From Roseibium sp. HPY-6 (GTDB taxonomy: Bacteria; Pseudomonadota; Alphaproteobacteria; Rhizobiales; Stappiaceae), in assembly GCF_040530035.1 (NCBI RefSeq), contig NZ_JBEWCD010000002.1, positions 1,178,001-1,242,000 of the forward strand: a stretch of DNA of 64,000 nt, written 5' to 3'. The notes beneath the pieces are model-generated. The model was not told where the DNA came from. It was given only the letters and a program-made list of their open reading frames with translations, and made no database searches. Made by a program: the position numbers and the translations under genes. How positions within the stretch are numbered: the stretch's first letter is position 1; the number at the start of each line of letters is the position of its first letter. This document shows positions 37,213 through 45,893 of the stretch, piece after piece.

Positions 37213-38524
37213 GCAAAGACCCGTCCTGCTCAGTCTTTATCGTGCGGCCGCACAGGCACTGTCGCCGCTGTTTCATGTGCTCTTCTGGTCGAGAAGCCGA
37301 TCTGGGAAGGAAATTCCGGAACGCAAACAGGAGCGTTTTGGCAGATCGTCGATTGCCCGTCCAAACGGAAACCTGGTCTGGATTCATGCGGCAAGCGTCG
37401 GCGAGACAACGTCTGCGCTGGCGCTTATCGAAACACTGACCGCTGAGGGGTACACGGTGTTGCTAACCACGGTGACCGTGACCGCTTCCGAGTTGGCCGC
37501 AAAACGCCTCCCCGACGGCGCGATACACCAGTTTGTGCCCTATGATGCCCCGGCTCCCCTGAAGCGGTTCTTGGATCACTGGTCCCCGGACCTCGCGATG
37601 GTGGTTGAATCGGAAATCTGGCCCTGTTTGTTCGATGAATTGCGATGCCGCAAGGTGCCCTTTGTCTTGCTGAATGGCCGACTGTCCGACGGGTCGCTCA
37701 GGAACTGGTTGCGTGTTCCCCAAACATCGAGGTTTGTCTTTGACTGTCTCGATTTGGTCCTCGCCCAAAGCCAGGCAGACGCGGCACGGTTCAGGAAACT
37801 GGGATGCACAAATGTGCAGGTGCCAGGCAACTTGAAATTCGATGCGTCCGAATTGACGGTAGATGAAGCAACACTCTTGCAGCTCAAAACCCAGATCGGT
37901 GAGCGCACAATCTGGCTGGCGGCCCTGACGCATCCCGGCGAAGATGAAATCGTTTTTGACGCGTTTTCCAGTTTGCTGCGCGAAACGCCTGATCTGCTTC
38001 TGGTCCTTGTTCCCAGGCACCCTGTGCGGGCGGAGGAAATCAAGACGGAAGCCGAGGCGCGCGATTTTTCCGTTGTGACGCGCAGCTCCGGAGATACAGT
38101 CACATCCGATACTCAAGTGTTTCTCGGCGATACGCTCGGTGAAATGGGGCTCTACTACCGCCTGGCGCCCGTAACGTTTCTGGGGGGCTCATTCACTGAC
38201 GTCGGCGGCCATAATCCCGTTGAAGCCGCGCTGGCTGGGTCTGCTCTGGCAACAGGACCAAAAGTCGCAAATGCACGCGCCGTTTACAAGGATTTCTGGA
38301 GTGGTGGCGCAGCTGTCAGGGTGAGCGAGCCCTCAATGCTTGCCGAACAGATTGGCTTGCTTCTGATGGATACCGGCCGTGCGCGAACCCAGGCCGAAAC
38401 CGCACGTTCGCTGGTCGAGGCCGGGCGGGGCGCGCTGGGTAAGTCACTCGATTTGCTGCGTCCGTATCTTGCAAAAGAGAAATTGCGTCGGCCTTCGGAG
38501 GCTTACAGTGATGAAGGCTCCTGA
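37205..38524 (+). CDS. waaA: 3-deoxy-D-manno-octulosonic acid (Kdo) transferase
   Basis: WaaA (KdtA) adds Kdo to lipid IVA. The 439-residue protein starts at the ATG at 37205, overlapping the DUF374 gene. An N-terminal hydrophobic stretch is followed by WIHAASVGE, the GT-B donor-side residues in MVVESEIWPCLF, and the C-terminal GGSFTDVGGHNPVEAA signature near residue 320. The stop overlaps the lpxK start by 14 bases. With lpxK and the acyltransferase this forms a tight lipid A block. Confidence 0.97.
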   Translation: MAEQRPVLLSLYRAAAQALSPLFHVLFWSRSRSGKEIPERKQERFGRSSIARPNGNLVWIHAASVGETTSALALIETLTAEGYTVLLTTVTVTASELAAKRLPDGAIHQFVPYDAPAPLKRFLDHWSPDLAMVVESEIWPCLFDELRCRKVPFVLLNGRLSDGSLRNWLRVPQTSRFVFDCLDLVLAQSQADAARFRKLGCTNVQVPGNLKFDASELTVDEATLLQLKTQIGERTIWLAALTHPGEDEIVFDAFSSLLRETPDLLLVLVPRHPVRAEEIKTEAEARDFSVVTRSSGDTVTSDTQVFLGDTLGEMGLYYRLAPVTFLGGSFTDVGGHNPVEAALAGSALATGPKVANARAVYKDFWSGGAAVRVSEPSMLAEQIGLLLMDTGRARTQAETARSLVEAGRGALGKSLDLLRPYLAKEKLRRPSEAYSDEGS

Positions 38525-39530
38525 ATTCTGGTGGCAGTCTTCGGGCTCAATCCTTTCGTTTTTGCTGGCGCCGGCCGGATGGATTTACGGTCTTGTGTCC
38601 GGCCGCAGAATGCTCTCCAAGCCCAAGGCCAAAAGCCGTCTGCCCGTGATCTGCATTGGGAATTTTGTCGTCGGCGGCACCGGGAAGACACCCTTTGCGA
38701 TCGAACTTGCGCACCTGTTGCGCGAGGAGGGGCACAAGCCCGCTTTTTTGCTGCGCGGATACGGCGGACGGGAAAAAGGTCCGCTACTGGTTGATCCGGA
38801 GCGGCATGGCAGCAGTGATGTCGGTGATGAGGCTTTGCTTCTGGCGGAGCATGGCCCGACGATCGTTTCTTCCGACAGGGCTGCGGGAGCACGGCGCGCG
38901 GAAAACGAACCGGTTGATATTCTTCTCATGGACGACGGTTTTCAGAACCCTTCACTGGCAAAGGATTTGAGCGTTGTTCTGGTGGATTGTGCGACCGGTT
39001 TCGGCAACGGGTTCTGCATTCCCGCCGGTCCGTTAAGAGCTCCCGCACACCAGCAGATCGTCAGGACCGACTGTCTTGTCCTCGTTGGCGACGGTGAAGC
39101 GGCAAACGAGGCGGTCCACCTTGCTGGCCGCAAAGGCCTGCCGATTTTGCATGCGCACCTTCGTGCAAGGGCCAATAGCAACCTGGAAGGCGTGGATCTC
39201 TATGCGTTTGCAGGCATCGGCCGTCCGCAGAAGTTTTTCGCCTCGTTGAAGGAGCTTGGCTACAGGGTCAAGAAAACGCGTGCTTTTTCCGACCATCATC
39301 ACTACACCGAAGCCGATGTCAGCAGTTTAATGACCAATGCTGAAAGGGACGGCCTCCAACTGGTGACCACTTCCAAGGACATGGTTCGACTGACGACCTT
39401 GAACGGCGAGCTCTTCAGATGGGCATCAGCCAAGGCCGAAGTTCTTGATGTTGCAATGGAAATAGACGCGCCTGAGCGCCTCATCGCGCTGATCAGGGAG
39501 AAGCTTCGTGCAAAGGCATTCGTGAACTAG
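38511..39530 (+). CDS. lpxK: Tetraacyldisaccharide 4'-kinase
   Basis: LpxK phosphorylates the 4' position of the lipid A disaccharide. From the ATG at 38511 (a GTG lies just before it) it has 339 residues. An N-terminal amphipathic/membrane segment (about 15-35, APAGWIYG) is followed by the Walker A motif VVGGTGKTP (about 52-60) and DDGFQNPSL (Walker B-like). The late SDHHHYTEADV is conserved in LpxK. It is translationally coupled to waaA by a 14-base overlap. Confidence 0.97.
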   Translation: MKAPEFWWQSSGSILSFLLAPAGWIYGLVSGRRMLSKPKAKSRLPVICIGNFVVGGTGKTPFAIELAHLLREEGHKPAFLLRGYGGREKGPLLVDPERHGSSDVGDEALLLAEHGPTIVSSDRAAGARRAENEPVDILLMDDGFQNPSLAKDLSVVLVDCATGFGNGFCIPAGPLRAPAHQQIVRTDCLVLVGDGEAANEAVHLAGRKGLPILHAHLRARANSNLEGVDLYAFAGIGRPQKFFASLKELGYRVKKTRAFSDHHHYTEADVSSLMTNAERDGLQLVTTSKDMVRLTTLNGELFRWASAKAEVLDVAMEIDAPERLIALIREKLRAKAFVN

Positions 39531-39537
39531 GCGGGTT

Positions 39538-39750
39538 TCAGCGCGTTTCCAGATAGCGTTTCATCGATGCTTTGGCATCGACATAAGCTTCCTGGTGCTC
39601 CACTGACCAGTATTTGAGTTCATCCAGTGGAATGGCTGCACCGGTCACCGCGCACCGGACAAACGTTCCGGGCGTTTCAACCTGGTAGTCGCCATCCAGG
39701 TAACGGACACGGGCTTCGCTCGGTATGCGCGGATTTTCGTAACGGTTCAT
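39538..39750 (-). CDS. DUF2093 domain protein
   Basis: A 70-residue soluble protein starting at the ATG at 39750. The pattern VRYLDGDYQVETPGTFVRC, AVTGAAIPLDELKYWSVEHQ and EAYVDAKASMKRYLE matches DUF2093, a conserved alphaproteobacterial family of unknown function often beside lpxK. A single cysteine in VRCAVTG resembles half of a metal site. It ends 7 bases from lpxK, convergent with it. Confidence 0.9.
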   Translation of the reverse strand: MNRYENPRIPSEARVRYLDGDYQVETPGTFVRCAVTGAAIPLDELKYWSVEHQEAYVDAKASMKRYLETR

Positions 39751-39848
39751 TGTCGCCGGTATACTGTCTGTTGCACTGGTTCTCGCGGTCTTTTACGGTA
39801 AATCATACCTCCCCGGCAAGTCGTCAGACGAATAAACAACAAGACAAC

Positions 39849-40076
39849 TTAGAACGCAGGCGCGGTGCGGCGGTCTTTGCCAATGAGATACCTGCAGCGC
39901 GACATCACGACAACGGTCTCCGGCAATGTCTGCTTCACACGGAAAATTTCCGCGTCCCTGTCCTGGCGGCAGGTTTCAACGTCAGTCCAGCGCTTCGAAT
40001 TCACCGACATGTCCTTGCAGATCAAAAGGTCCGGCTGGCAGGCAACAAGGTGCATTGCAACAAGAACGGCTTTCAT
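39849..40076 (-). CDS. Small cysteine-containing protein, possible lipoprotein
   Basis: A 75-residue frame that I do not assign to a family. It begins at the ATG at 40076 inside the stop codon of the upstream small gene (ATGA overlap), with GAGAAG upstream. The first 13 residues, MKAVLVAMHLVAC, are hydrophobic and end in a lipobox-like L-V-A-C, so it could be a lipoprotein, although the signal is short. Four cysteines (13, 20, 36 and 61) and a basic body suggest a periplasmic, disulfide-bearing product. The tight coupling is the best evidence that it is expressed. Confidence 0.6.
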   Translation of the reverse strand: MKAVLVAMHLVACQPDLLICKDMSVNSKRWTDVETCRQDRDAEIFRVKQTLPETVVVMSRCRYLIGKDRRTAPAF

Positions 40077-40306
40077 TTGGCGGCTTCTCTCTGATCGCCG
40101 CGGGACGACGGCAGCTTGCCAAACTGCACAGGAACGACGTTTGCATTGTTCTTCTCACTGTCGGCAGGCGGTCCGGACACCGAACCGCTTTTCGCCAAAG
40201 CCTCGCGAAGCAGTGGATGAAGTCCGTCACCGCGCTGTGCGGCAAGCTCATGAAACGAATTGATGCTGCCTGAGGCAGGCGCGCCTTTTGATCCTGACAT
40301 GCGCAT
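40073..40306 (-). CDS. Small hydrophilic hypothetical protein
   Basis: A 77-residue frame with ATG codons at 40306 and 40300 and GGGAG just upstream (the second ATG gives a 9-base spacing). The protein has a Gly/Ser-rich start (MRMSGSKGAPASGS), a short helix (FHELAAQRGDGLHPLLREALAKSG) and a disordered polar tail. No signal, membrane segment or recognised domain. It overlaps the downstream small gene by 4 bases, and an exact palindrome lies 17 bases upstream. Confidence 0.58.
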   Translation of the reverse strand: MRMSGSKGAPASGSINSFHELAAQRGDGLHPLLREALAKSGSVSGPPADSEKNNANVVPVQFGKLPSSRGDQREAAK

Positions 40307-40322
40307 ACACTCCCTTCACGCT

Positions 40323-40334
40323 GTCACGCGTGAC
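40323..40334. promoter_or_regulatory. Palindrome close to the start of the small-gene operon
   Basis: GTCACGCGTGAC is a perfect 12-base inverted repeat 17 bases before the ATG of the 77-residue gene (minus strand), where a repressor would block transcription or the leader. It is too short to be a terminator on its own. Confidence 0.4.
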
Positions 40335-40415
40335 GGTTCGGTTGAATTTTTTGGATGTTGGCTTGGCCTTGGAACGGGCGCGGCTGCTGAGCACACCTTT
40401 CCGGTAGAGAAGATA

Positions 40416-40436
40416 AGTTGAGTTTTAAACTCAACT
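40416..40436. promoter_or_regulatory. 21-base operator-like palindrome between the small genes and tldD
   Basis: Arms AGTTGAGTTT and AAACTCAACT flank one T. The site lies in the 274-base divergent region, 110 bases before the small operon and 145 before tldD. The spacing and AT centre are typical of a dimeric repressor such as a MarR- or GntR-type protein. Which gene it controls cannot be told. Confidence 0.5.
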
Positions 40437-40580
40437 AAAAAGTCTCTCAAGTGGATTTTTGGGCTTTTGAAGTGAAAAAATGACGCAAGGCACCTATGTT
40501 CTTTAGCGACAATCAGTTCGCCGTCCGAAACGGGACGCATAAGAACGTCTTTTTTTCGAAGACGAAGACAGGATACAGAA

Positions 40581-42005
40581 ATGACCCTTTCGACAACGGA
40601 TCTCATCGAAACGTCCGGCCTTGGTCTCGACGCTGCCAAACGCATTACCCAGGACGCACTGTCGGGTGCCGATGATGGTGAGCTTTTTGTCGAATACCGG
40701 CAAACGGAAGGCCTCGTTTTTGACAACGGGAGGCTCAAGGGAGCCAATTATGACACCGCACAAGGGTTCGGCCTCAGAGCCGTGGCCGGTGAAGCAGCCG
40801 GGTATGCCCATGCCGGTGACATTTCGGAACAGGCCCTCAAGCGGGCGGCGGAAGCCGTGAGCGCGGTCAAGAAGGGCTATTCAGGAACCTATGCCGCAGC
40901 GCCCGTGCGCACGAACCAGTCGCTTTACACCGATGCCAACCCGCTCGGTGGTCCGAGTTTTGAGGAGAAGGTCAAGCTTCTCCAAGAGATCGACGCCTAT
41001 GCCAGGGCAAAAGACCCGCGCGTCAGACAGGTCACGGCCTCTGTCGCAGGGTCCTGGCAGGTGGTGGAAATCCTGCGCGCCGACGGACACCTGGTACGCG
41101 ATGTCCGCCCGATGGTGCGCCTGTCCATTTCGGTCGTTGCCGGAAACGATGAGCGCCAGGAAAGCGGTTCTTTCGGCTGTGGCGGCCGGGAAGGGTTCGA
41201 AAGGTTCATCACCACCGAAAACTGGCAGGGTGGCGTCGACGAGGCCTTGCGCCAGGCGTTGGTGAACCTCGAAGCCGTCCCCGCACCTGCTGGTTCCTTC
41301 GATGTTGTCCTCGGCCCGGGCTGGCCGGGAATCCTCCTTCATGAAGCCGTCGGTCATGGTTTGGAGGGTGATTTCAACCGCAAGAAAACTTCCGCCTTTG
41401 CCGGTCTTATGGGAGAACGGGTGGCCTCTCCGGGTGTAACGATCGTCGATGATGGCACGATTCCGGACAGGCGCGGATCGCTCAGCGTTGACGACGAGGG
41501 TACCCCAGCAAGTCGGACCGTTCTGATCGAAGACGGAATTTTGAAAGGGTACATGCAGGACAGACAGAACGCCCGATTGATGGGCATGGAGCCGACCGGT
41601 AACGGTCGTCGGCAATCTTTCGCGCATATCCCGATGCCGCGCATGACCAATACCGTGATGATGGCTGGCGACAAGGACCCGGAGGAAATCCTGAGTTCCG
41701 TCAAGGATGGCATCTATGCCGTTGCCTTCGGCGGCGGGCAGGTCGACATCACATCCGGGAAATTCGTGTTTTCCTGCACGGAGGCCTACCGTGTTGAAAA
41801 CGGCAAGGTTGGGGCACCTGTAAAAGGGGCAATGCTGATCGGCAACGGCCCAGATGCACTGACCCGCGTTTCGATGATCGGTAATGACATGAAGCTCGAT
41901 CCGGGCATGGGGACCTGTGGCAAGCAGGGGCAGGGCGTTCCTGTCGGTGTTGGCCAGCCGTCCATGCGTATCAACGAAATGACGATTGGCGGAACAGCGG
42001 TCTGA
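40581..42005 (+). CDS. tldD: Metalloprotease TldD
   Basis: TldD is the catalytic subunit of the TldD/TldE protease. The 474-residue protein has the zinc motif HEAVGH (in LLHEAVGHGLEGDFNRK) and the C-terminal signature INEMTIGGTA, with the third ligand region around GGGQVDITSGKFVFSC. AGGA lies before the ATG. Its TldE partner pmbA is at 34063, upstream of the lipid A genes, so the two halves are probably not co-transcribed. Confidence 0.97.
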   Translation: MTLSTTDLIETSGLGLDAAKRITQDALSGADDGELFVEYRQTEGLVFDNGRLKGANYDTAQGFGLRAVAGEAAGYAHAGDISEQALKRAAEAVSAVKKGYSGTYAAAPVRTNQSLYTDANPLGGPSFEEKVKLLQEIDAYARAKDPRVRQVTASVAGSWQVVEILRADGHLVRDVRPMVRLSISVVAGNDERQESGSFGCGGREGFERFITTENWQGGVDEALRQALVNLEAVPAPAGSFDVVLGPGWPGILLHEAVGHGLEGDFNRKKTSAFAGLMGERVASPGVTIVDDGTIPDRRGSLSVDDEGTPASRTVLIEDGILKGYMQDRQNARLMGMEPTGNGRRQSFAHIPMPRMTNTVMMAGDKDPEEILSSVKDGIYAVAFGGGQVDITSGKFVFSCTEAYRVENGKVGAPVKGAMLIGNGPDALTRVSMIGNDMKLDPGMGTCGKQGQGVPVGVGQPSMRINEMTIGGTAV

Positions 42006-42027
42006 CAAGTTTTCGGTGGAGTGGAAA

Positions 42028-42642
42028 ATGCCTGACATCAGGTTTGTCGTCTTCGACATGGATCAGGTGCTTTATGACTACGATCACCAAACCCGTTTGA
42101 AGCTCCTGGAAGAGCTTACCGGCCGTGCCGCGGCAGAGATCGACAAGGCCGTGTGGGGCGGACCGCATGAGACTGCTGCGGAGGCCGGTTCTCCCGACAC
42201 GGCGGAAGGCTATCTCGCGCAATATGCCGACCTGCTCGGGTATCCGATTGATTTCGAAACCTGGGCGGATATCCGGCGCAGGATGATGCGGGCAAGACCG
42301 GACGTGCTTGATCTCGTTCGCCGTCTGAAGCCGGGCGCTGATCTCGCTCTCTTGACCAACAACGGCATGATGCTCAAGGCAGCTCTACCATTGTGTGCGC
42401 CAGAAGTCGTCGAGATTTTCGGCGAAAAAGCGCACGTTTCCGCAGAATTCAAGGCGCGAAAGCCAGATCCGGCCGTCTATCTGCGCCTGTGTGAAAAATA
42501 CGGTTACGCACCAGGGGAAAGCGCGTTTGTCGACGACAATCCCGCAAACGTTGCCGGCGCGGAAAAAGCCGGAATGACGGGGCACGTCTACTCGGCCGTC
42601 GACGCACTCCTCAGTTTCTTAAGGCAACATCGTCTGGTTTGA
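42028..42642 (+). CDS. HAD-family hydrolase
   Basis: About 204 residues from the ATG at 42028, chosen because GGTGGAG is upstream; the frame opens earlier inside the end of tldD. Motif I reads FDMDQVLYDYD (nucleophile Asp plus Asp+2), motif II LLTNNG, the lysine is in KARKPDPAVY and motif IV is FVDDNPANVAGA. It looks like a subfamily IA phosphatase with an alpha-helical cap (about 20-80). The substrate is unknown. The gene follows tldD after 22 bases. Confidence 0.9.
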   Translation: MPDIRFVVFDMDQVLYDYDHQTRLKLLEELTGRAAAEIDKAVWGGPHETAAEAGSPDTAEGYLAQYADLLGYPIDFETWADIRRRMMRARPDVLDLVRRLKPGADLALLTNNGMMLKAALPLCAPEVVEIFGEKAHVSAEFKARKPDPAVYLRLCEKYGYAPGESAFVDDNPANVAGAEKAGMTGHVYSAVDALLSFLRQHRLV

Positions 42643-42978
42643 CTTCAGGTTTGTTCCAGAAAACGGGACTGCACGAAAGAATGGGAAAAGGGCCGCTTGG
42701 GCCAATTTGAAACCTGTGAGCGCGCGAAAATTGGCCGTCTCGACCAAGGTAATGGCGATGGGCGTAGACGGCATTTCTTTGTGTGTTTCTGCCCGACGTG
42801 CTTTGAAATCAAAAATCAGCTCTGCAATTTAGAGGCATTGACCGTTTTTTGGTCACGCGTTGCTGCGTTTTTTAAGATTTGTCAAAGTTAAACCACTTCA
42901 GTTTTGTTAATATGGAATCAACTCCCTGGCTGTCATGCTGGGGGCGGGGATTTTCAGCCTGACGGCAGAGGAGATGGG
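42643..42978 (+). other. Antiporter leader region
   Basis: 336 bases without a convincing gene. GGCCAATTT (42700-42708) and AAATTGGCC (42728-42736) form a perfect 9-base inverted repeat around a 19-base loop. A smaller stem (TGACC/GGTCA around a T run) lies near 42840. GGAG precedes the ATG at 42979. Confidence 0.45.
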
Positions 42979-44766
42979 ATGGCAGCAGAGGGCGCACCTC
43001 CGTTTTTTGCCGAAGCGATTGTGTTTCTGGCTGCCACCTGTGTCGCGGTGCCGATTGCCAAGCGGCTGGGTCTGGGATCGGTTGTGGGTTATCTGGCCGC
43101 CGGTGCGGCGATCGGCCCTCACGGTCTGCAGCTCCTGGGCTCCGGTGAAGATGTTCTCCATGTTGCGGAACTCGGGGTCGTACTCCTCCTGTTTGTGATC
43201 GGCTTGGAGCTGGACCCACAAAAGCTCTGGCGCATGAAACGGGACATTTTCGGCTTGGGGACGGCTCAGGTCGTTTTGACCGGTGTTTGTTTGTTTGCGG
43301 TCGCCCGTCTTTTCGGGATGCCCTATTCGACGGCTTTTGTTGCAGGGTTTGGTCTTGCATTGTCGTCGACGGCATTTGCGTTGCAAATCCTGCAGGAACG
43401 CGGCCAACTCTCATCACCCTACGGCCAGCGTGCATTCGGGATCCTGTTGTTGCAGGACATCGCGATCGTTCCGTTGCTGGCAATGGTGGCTATTCTTGCG
43501 CCCGGCGAAGGCCCTTCCACCGCAACGGAAATCGCAAGTGAAATCTTCATCGTTCTTGGCGCAGTTGCTGCCGTTATTCTGACCGGTCGCTATCTTATTT
43601 CACCGATCTTTCTGTTCCTGGCGGCCAGCCGGGCGCGCGAGGTCATGCTCACCGCAGCTCTCCTGGTTGCTCTCGGCAGCGCAGGGATCATGCATTCCGT
43701 TGGCCTGTCGATGGCTTTGGGTGCGTTTCTTGCCGGCGTTCTGTTGGCCGAGTCCAGTTTCCGGCACACGCTGGAAGCCGATATCGAACCTTTCCGCTCC
43801 TTGCTGATGGGGTTGTTTTTTGTTGCCGTCGGCATGTCGCTCGATGTGTCGCTGGTGATCGAAAACTGGCTGCTTGTTGCCGCTGGTGTAGCAATAGTCA
43901 TGGGGTTGAAGGGCGTGTTCCTGTGGGCGCTCTCCCGGGGAACCGGTTCGTCGAACTCGGACGCAATGCGTATTGCCGTGACACTGCCGCAAGGCGGGGA
44001 ATTTGCATTCGTTCTGTTCACGGCCGCCGTCAGCAACAGCATTTTGGATTATCAGACCGCCAATCTGCTGAATGCCGTTGTCATTCTAACCATGCTGCTG
44101 ACACCGCTTGCATGCCTTGGTCTCGACAAGCTGGCGGCCAGGGCGAAGGCCCGAGGCGTTGAAAATCCGTCGATCGAGACCTTCGAGGAGGCTGCTCCCA
44201 CGGTACTTGTTATTGGTTTTGGCCGGTTCGGCATGGTGGTTGCCCAGATCCTGACGTCAGAAGGCCTTGAGATCACGGCCATCGACAACCGGCCAGACCG
44301 TATCGATTACGCCCGGAAGCAGGGCTACAAGGTCTACTACGGCGACGCCACCAGGGCGGACGTTCTGGCTGCGGCTGGCGCCGGTAAATCGGCGCTCGTC
44401 GCCATGTGCATCGAGAACGACAAGGTCATGGCAAGGTCGATCGATCAGATCCGGGACGGATTTCCGGACGCGCTGATCTTTTGCCGCGCGACCGACAGAG
44501 CGCACGTGATGGACCTTACCCGGCGCGGTGTGGACTATCAGATCCGAGAGACCTTCGAATCGAGCGTCGTCTTTGGACGGGCAGCGCTTGAGGCGCTCGG
44601 AACGCCGCTCGACCGGATCGACCAGATCGAGGAAGACGTGCGCAGGCGGGACGAGGAACGTCTTGCCGTTCAACTTGAAAAAGGCATGTTCGCCGGGTCG
44701 GACCGCTTACACAAGGTCACGCCTCGCAAGGCAGGCGAGGATCGGCAGGATGCACCTGCCGAATAA
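42979..44766 (+). CDS. CPA2 monovalent cation:proton antiporter with TrkA-N domain (KefB/KefC-like)
   Basis: A 595-residue membrane protein from the ATG at 42979 (gaggag upstream). About twelve helices of the Na+/H+ exchanger fold include VGYLAAGAAIGPHG and LLLFVIGLELD. The C-terminal RCK/TrkA-N domain begins near residue 405 with VLVIGFGRFGMVVA, a complete GxGxxG NAD(P) site, and ends in a charged tail. KefB/C proteins release K+ under electrophile stress through glutathione; no KefF/KefG partner is nearby, so gating may differ. Confidence 0.93.
   Translation: MAAEGAPPFFAEAIVFLAATCVAVPIAKRLGLGSVVGYLAAGAAIGPHGLQLLGSGEDVLHVAELGVVLLLFVIGLELDPQKLWRMKRDIFGLGTAQVVLTGVCLFAVARLFGMPYSTAFVAGFGLALSSTAFALQILQERGQLSSPYGQRAFGILLLQDIAIVPLLAMVAILAPGEGPSTATEIASEIFIVLGAVAAVILTGRYLISPIFLFLAASRAREVMLTAALLVALGSAGIMHSVGLSMALGAFLAGVLLAESSFRHTLEADIEPFRSLLMGLFFVAVGMSLDVSLVIENWLLVAAGVAIVMGLKGVFLWALSRGTGSSNSDAMRIAVTLPQGGEFAFVLFTAAVSNSILDYQTANLLNAVVILTMLLTPLACLGLDKLAARAKARGVENPSIETFEEAAPTVLVIGFGRFGMVVAQILTSEGLEITAIDNRPDRIDYARKQGYKVYYGDATRADVLAAAGAGKSALVAMCIENDKVMARSIDQIRDGFPDALIFCRATDRAHVMDLTRRGVDYQIRETFESSVVFGRAALEALGTPLDRIDQIEEDVRRRDEERLAVQLEKGMFAGSDRLHKVTPRKAGEDRQDAPAE
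44742..44762 (+). terminator. Hairpin at the 3' end of the antiporter gene
   Basis: TCGGCAGG and CCTGCCGA form a perfect 8-base-pair stem with a 5-base loop, overlapping the last codons. There is no T run, so it may stabilise the mRNA rather than terminate it. Confidence 0.4.
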
Positions 44767-44817
44767 GTCTCTGAAGGAAATGCCACGCTCTGAGGCATCT
44801 CGATAAGCCCGGAGGTC

Positions 44818-45378
44818 CTACGGAAGGGCGTCGAAACCGGCCGAAAACCCGTTCAGCGAGATTGGAATTCCAATGCCTTCTTCCGGTGTCTGAAAAATGA
44901 TGAACGTCGCCTGGGACCCGGCCTGCAGTTTCGACAGCAGTTCGTCTTCCAGGATCACTTCGGCGATGCAGCCGTTGGGCAGGCAGCGCACGAAGCCGGC
45001 CCGTCCGATGTCGGCATTGTCGACGCGAAGCCCGAGACCGGACGGCAGGAGCACACCGAGGGGGGCCAGTACGCGCAGAATTCTTGCCTGCTTGTCCGCT
45101 GTCTTCAGCACGATGACCGAAAGCCCCACATTCTCGCGATCGGACGCTGTGACGTTTTGAATCAGGGCACATTGTTCGCCGGCAGCGCCCGGTGGCGTGT
45201 CGCAGCGCATCTGCCAGTCTCCGTGCGAAGATCGGACTTCACCTTGAGCCATGGCCGCTGGTGTTCCATGGACAAATGCACCGAACAAAAGTCCGGCAAC
45301 AACAGCGAGCGTTGAAAATGACGGCTTGAAACGGTCAGCACCGCCGGTTTTGAGAGACTGCTGCGTGTGTGTTGACAA
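44818..45378 (-). CDS. ialB: Invasion-associated locus B family protein
   Basis: A 186-residue secreted protein with a signal peptide ending near AAMAQG. It then has the IalB pattern: SSHGDWQMRCD, CALIQNVTA, IVLKTADKQARILRVLAPLG and GFVRCLPNGCIAEV, with the conserved cysteine pair. In Bartonella the family affects host-cell entry, but in environmental alphaproteobacteria it is widespread and the role unclear. It is divergent from coxB, a placement seen across Hyphomicrobiales. Confidence 0.9.
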   Translation of the reverse strand: MSTHTQQSLKTGGADRFKPSFSTLAVVAGLLFGAFVHGTPAAMAQGEVRSSHGDWQMRCDTPPGAAGEQCALIQNVTASDRENVGLSVIVLKTADKQARILRVLAPLGVLLPSGLGLRVDNADIGRAGFVRCLPNGCIAEVILEDELLSKLQAGSQATFIIFQTPEEGIGIPISLNGFSAGFDALP

Positions 45379-45893
45379 GAATTCCTCCGGTCAATCGTTG
45401 TCCGATTCCCTTGAAGGCAGACCCATTTGAAATCGGACTGCACCGCGAATCGTCGTGTATTATCGGCCAGACCTTGCCGCATGATGGCGCGCGATTCCAG
45501 TCTCGCAGGCCGCATGACGGTCGATTAGCCCTGTTTTTTGTCTAAATTCCACGTGTCCTTGATTTGTCTCAATCGGATGTGACCTGCCGATGGAGTCGAA
45601 AAGTTGGAAATATCATTGCGGCTCGGCGTTTCTTGTGGTTTTTGTGCGGCGTAATGGTGTTGGCAGGGTGATGCGGCAGATCGCCGCTCTGGCTGAATGT
45701 AACCATCGCCCTTGATAGAGGTTTATGGTTATATTCCGAGTACCTGAAGGGATTCTCCGGGGTGTGGTGCCGGACGATTGAGGCTTGCGAAGTTGCGTGA
45801 AGCCCGTTACTGCCCAACCAGAATGGATTGGATCATAGGTCCGGGATGTATGCATGTGCCGCATTCATGCGGCTGAGGGAAGGGAGCGCAGAC
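45379..45893. other. Long divergent regulatory region ialB/coxB
   Basis: 515 bases between two divergent starts, with no coding frame I trust. It should carry the promoters of ialB and the cox genes. The one recognisable element is an FNR/FixK-like box at 45559-45572; AGGGAG precedes the coxB GTG. Confidence 0.5.
45559..45572. promoter_or_regulatory. FNR/FixK-like box upstream of the cytochrome oxidase genes
   Basis: TTGAT-TTGT-CTCAA matches the palindromic consensus TTGAT-N4-ATCAA at 9 of 10 positions. It is about 320 bases before coxB and 180 before ialB. In related bacteria FixK/FnrL lowers aa3 oxidase expression when oxygen is scarce, which would fit. Position and one mismatch leave doubt. 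Confidence 0.35.

Noticed and set aside
40881..42059. A 392-codon minus-strand frame opposite tldD
   Set aside because: The TldD zinc motif and signatures lie on the plus strand; the antisense frame shows no domain.
45613..45864. Short minus-strand frames upstream of coxB
   Set aside because: They have no ribosome site, no family likeness and no partner gene, and lie in the expected promoter region.
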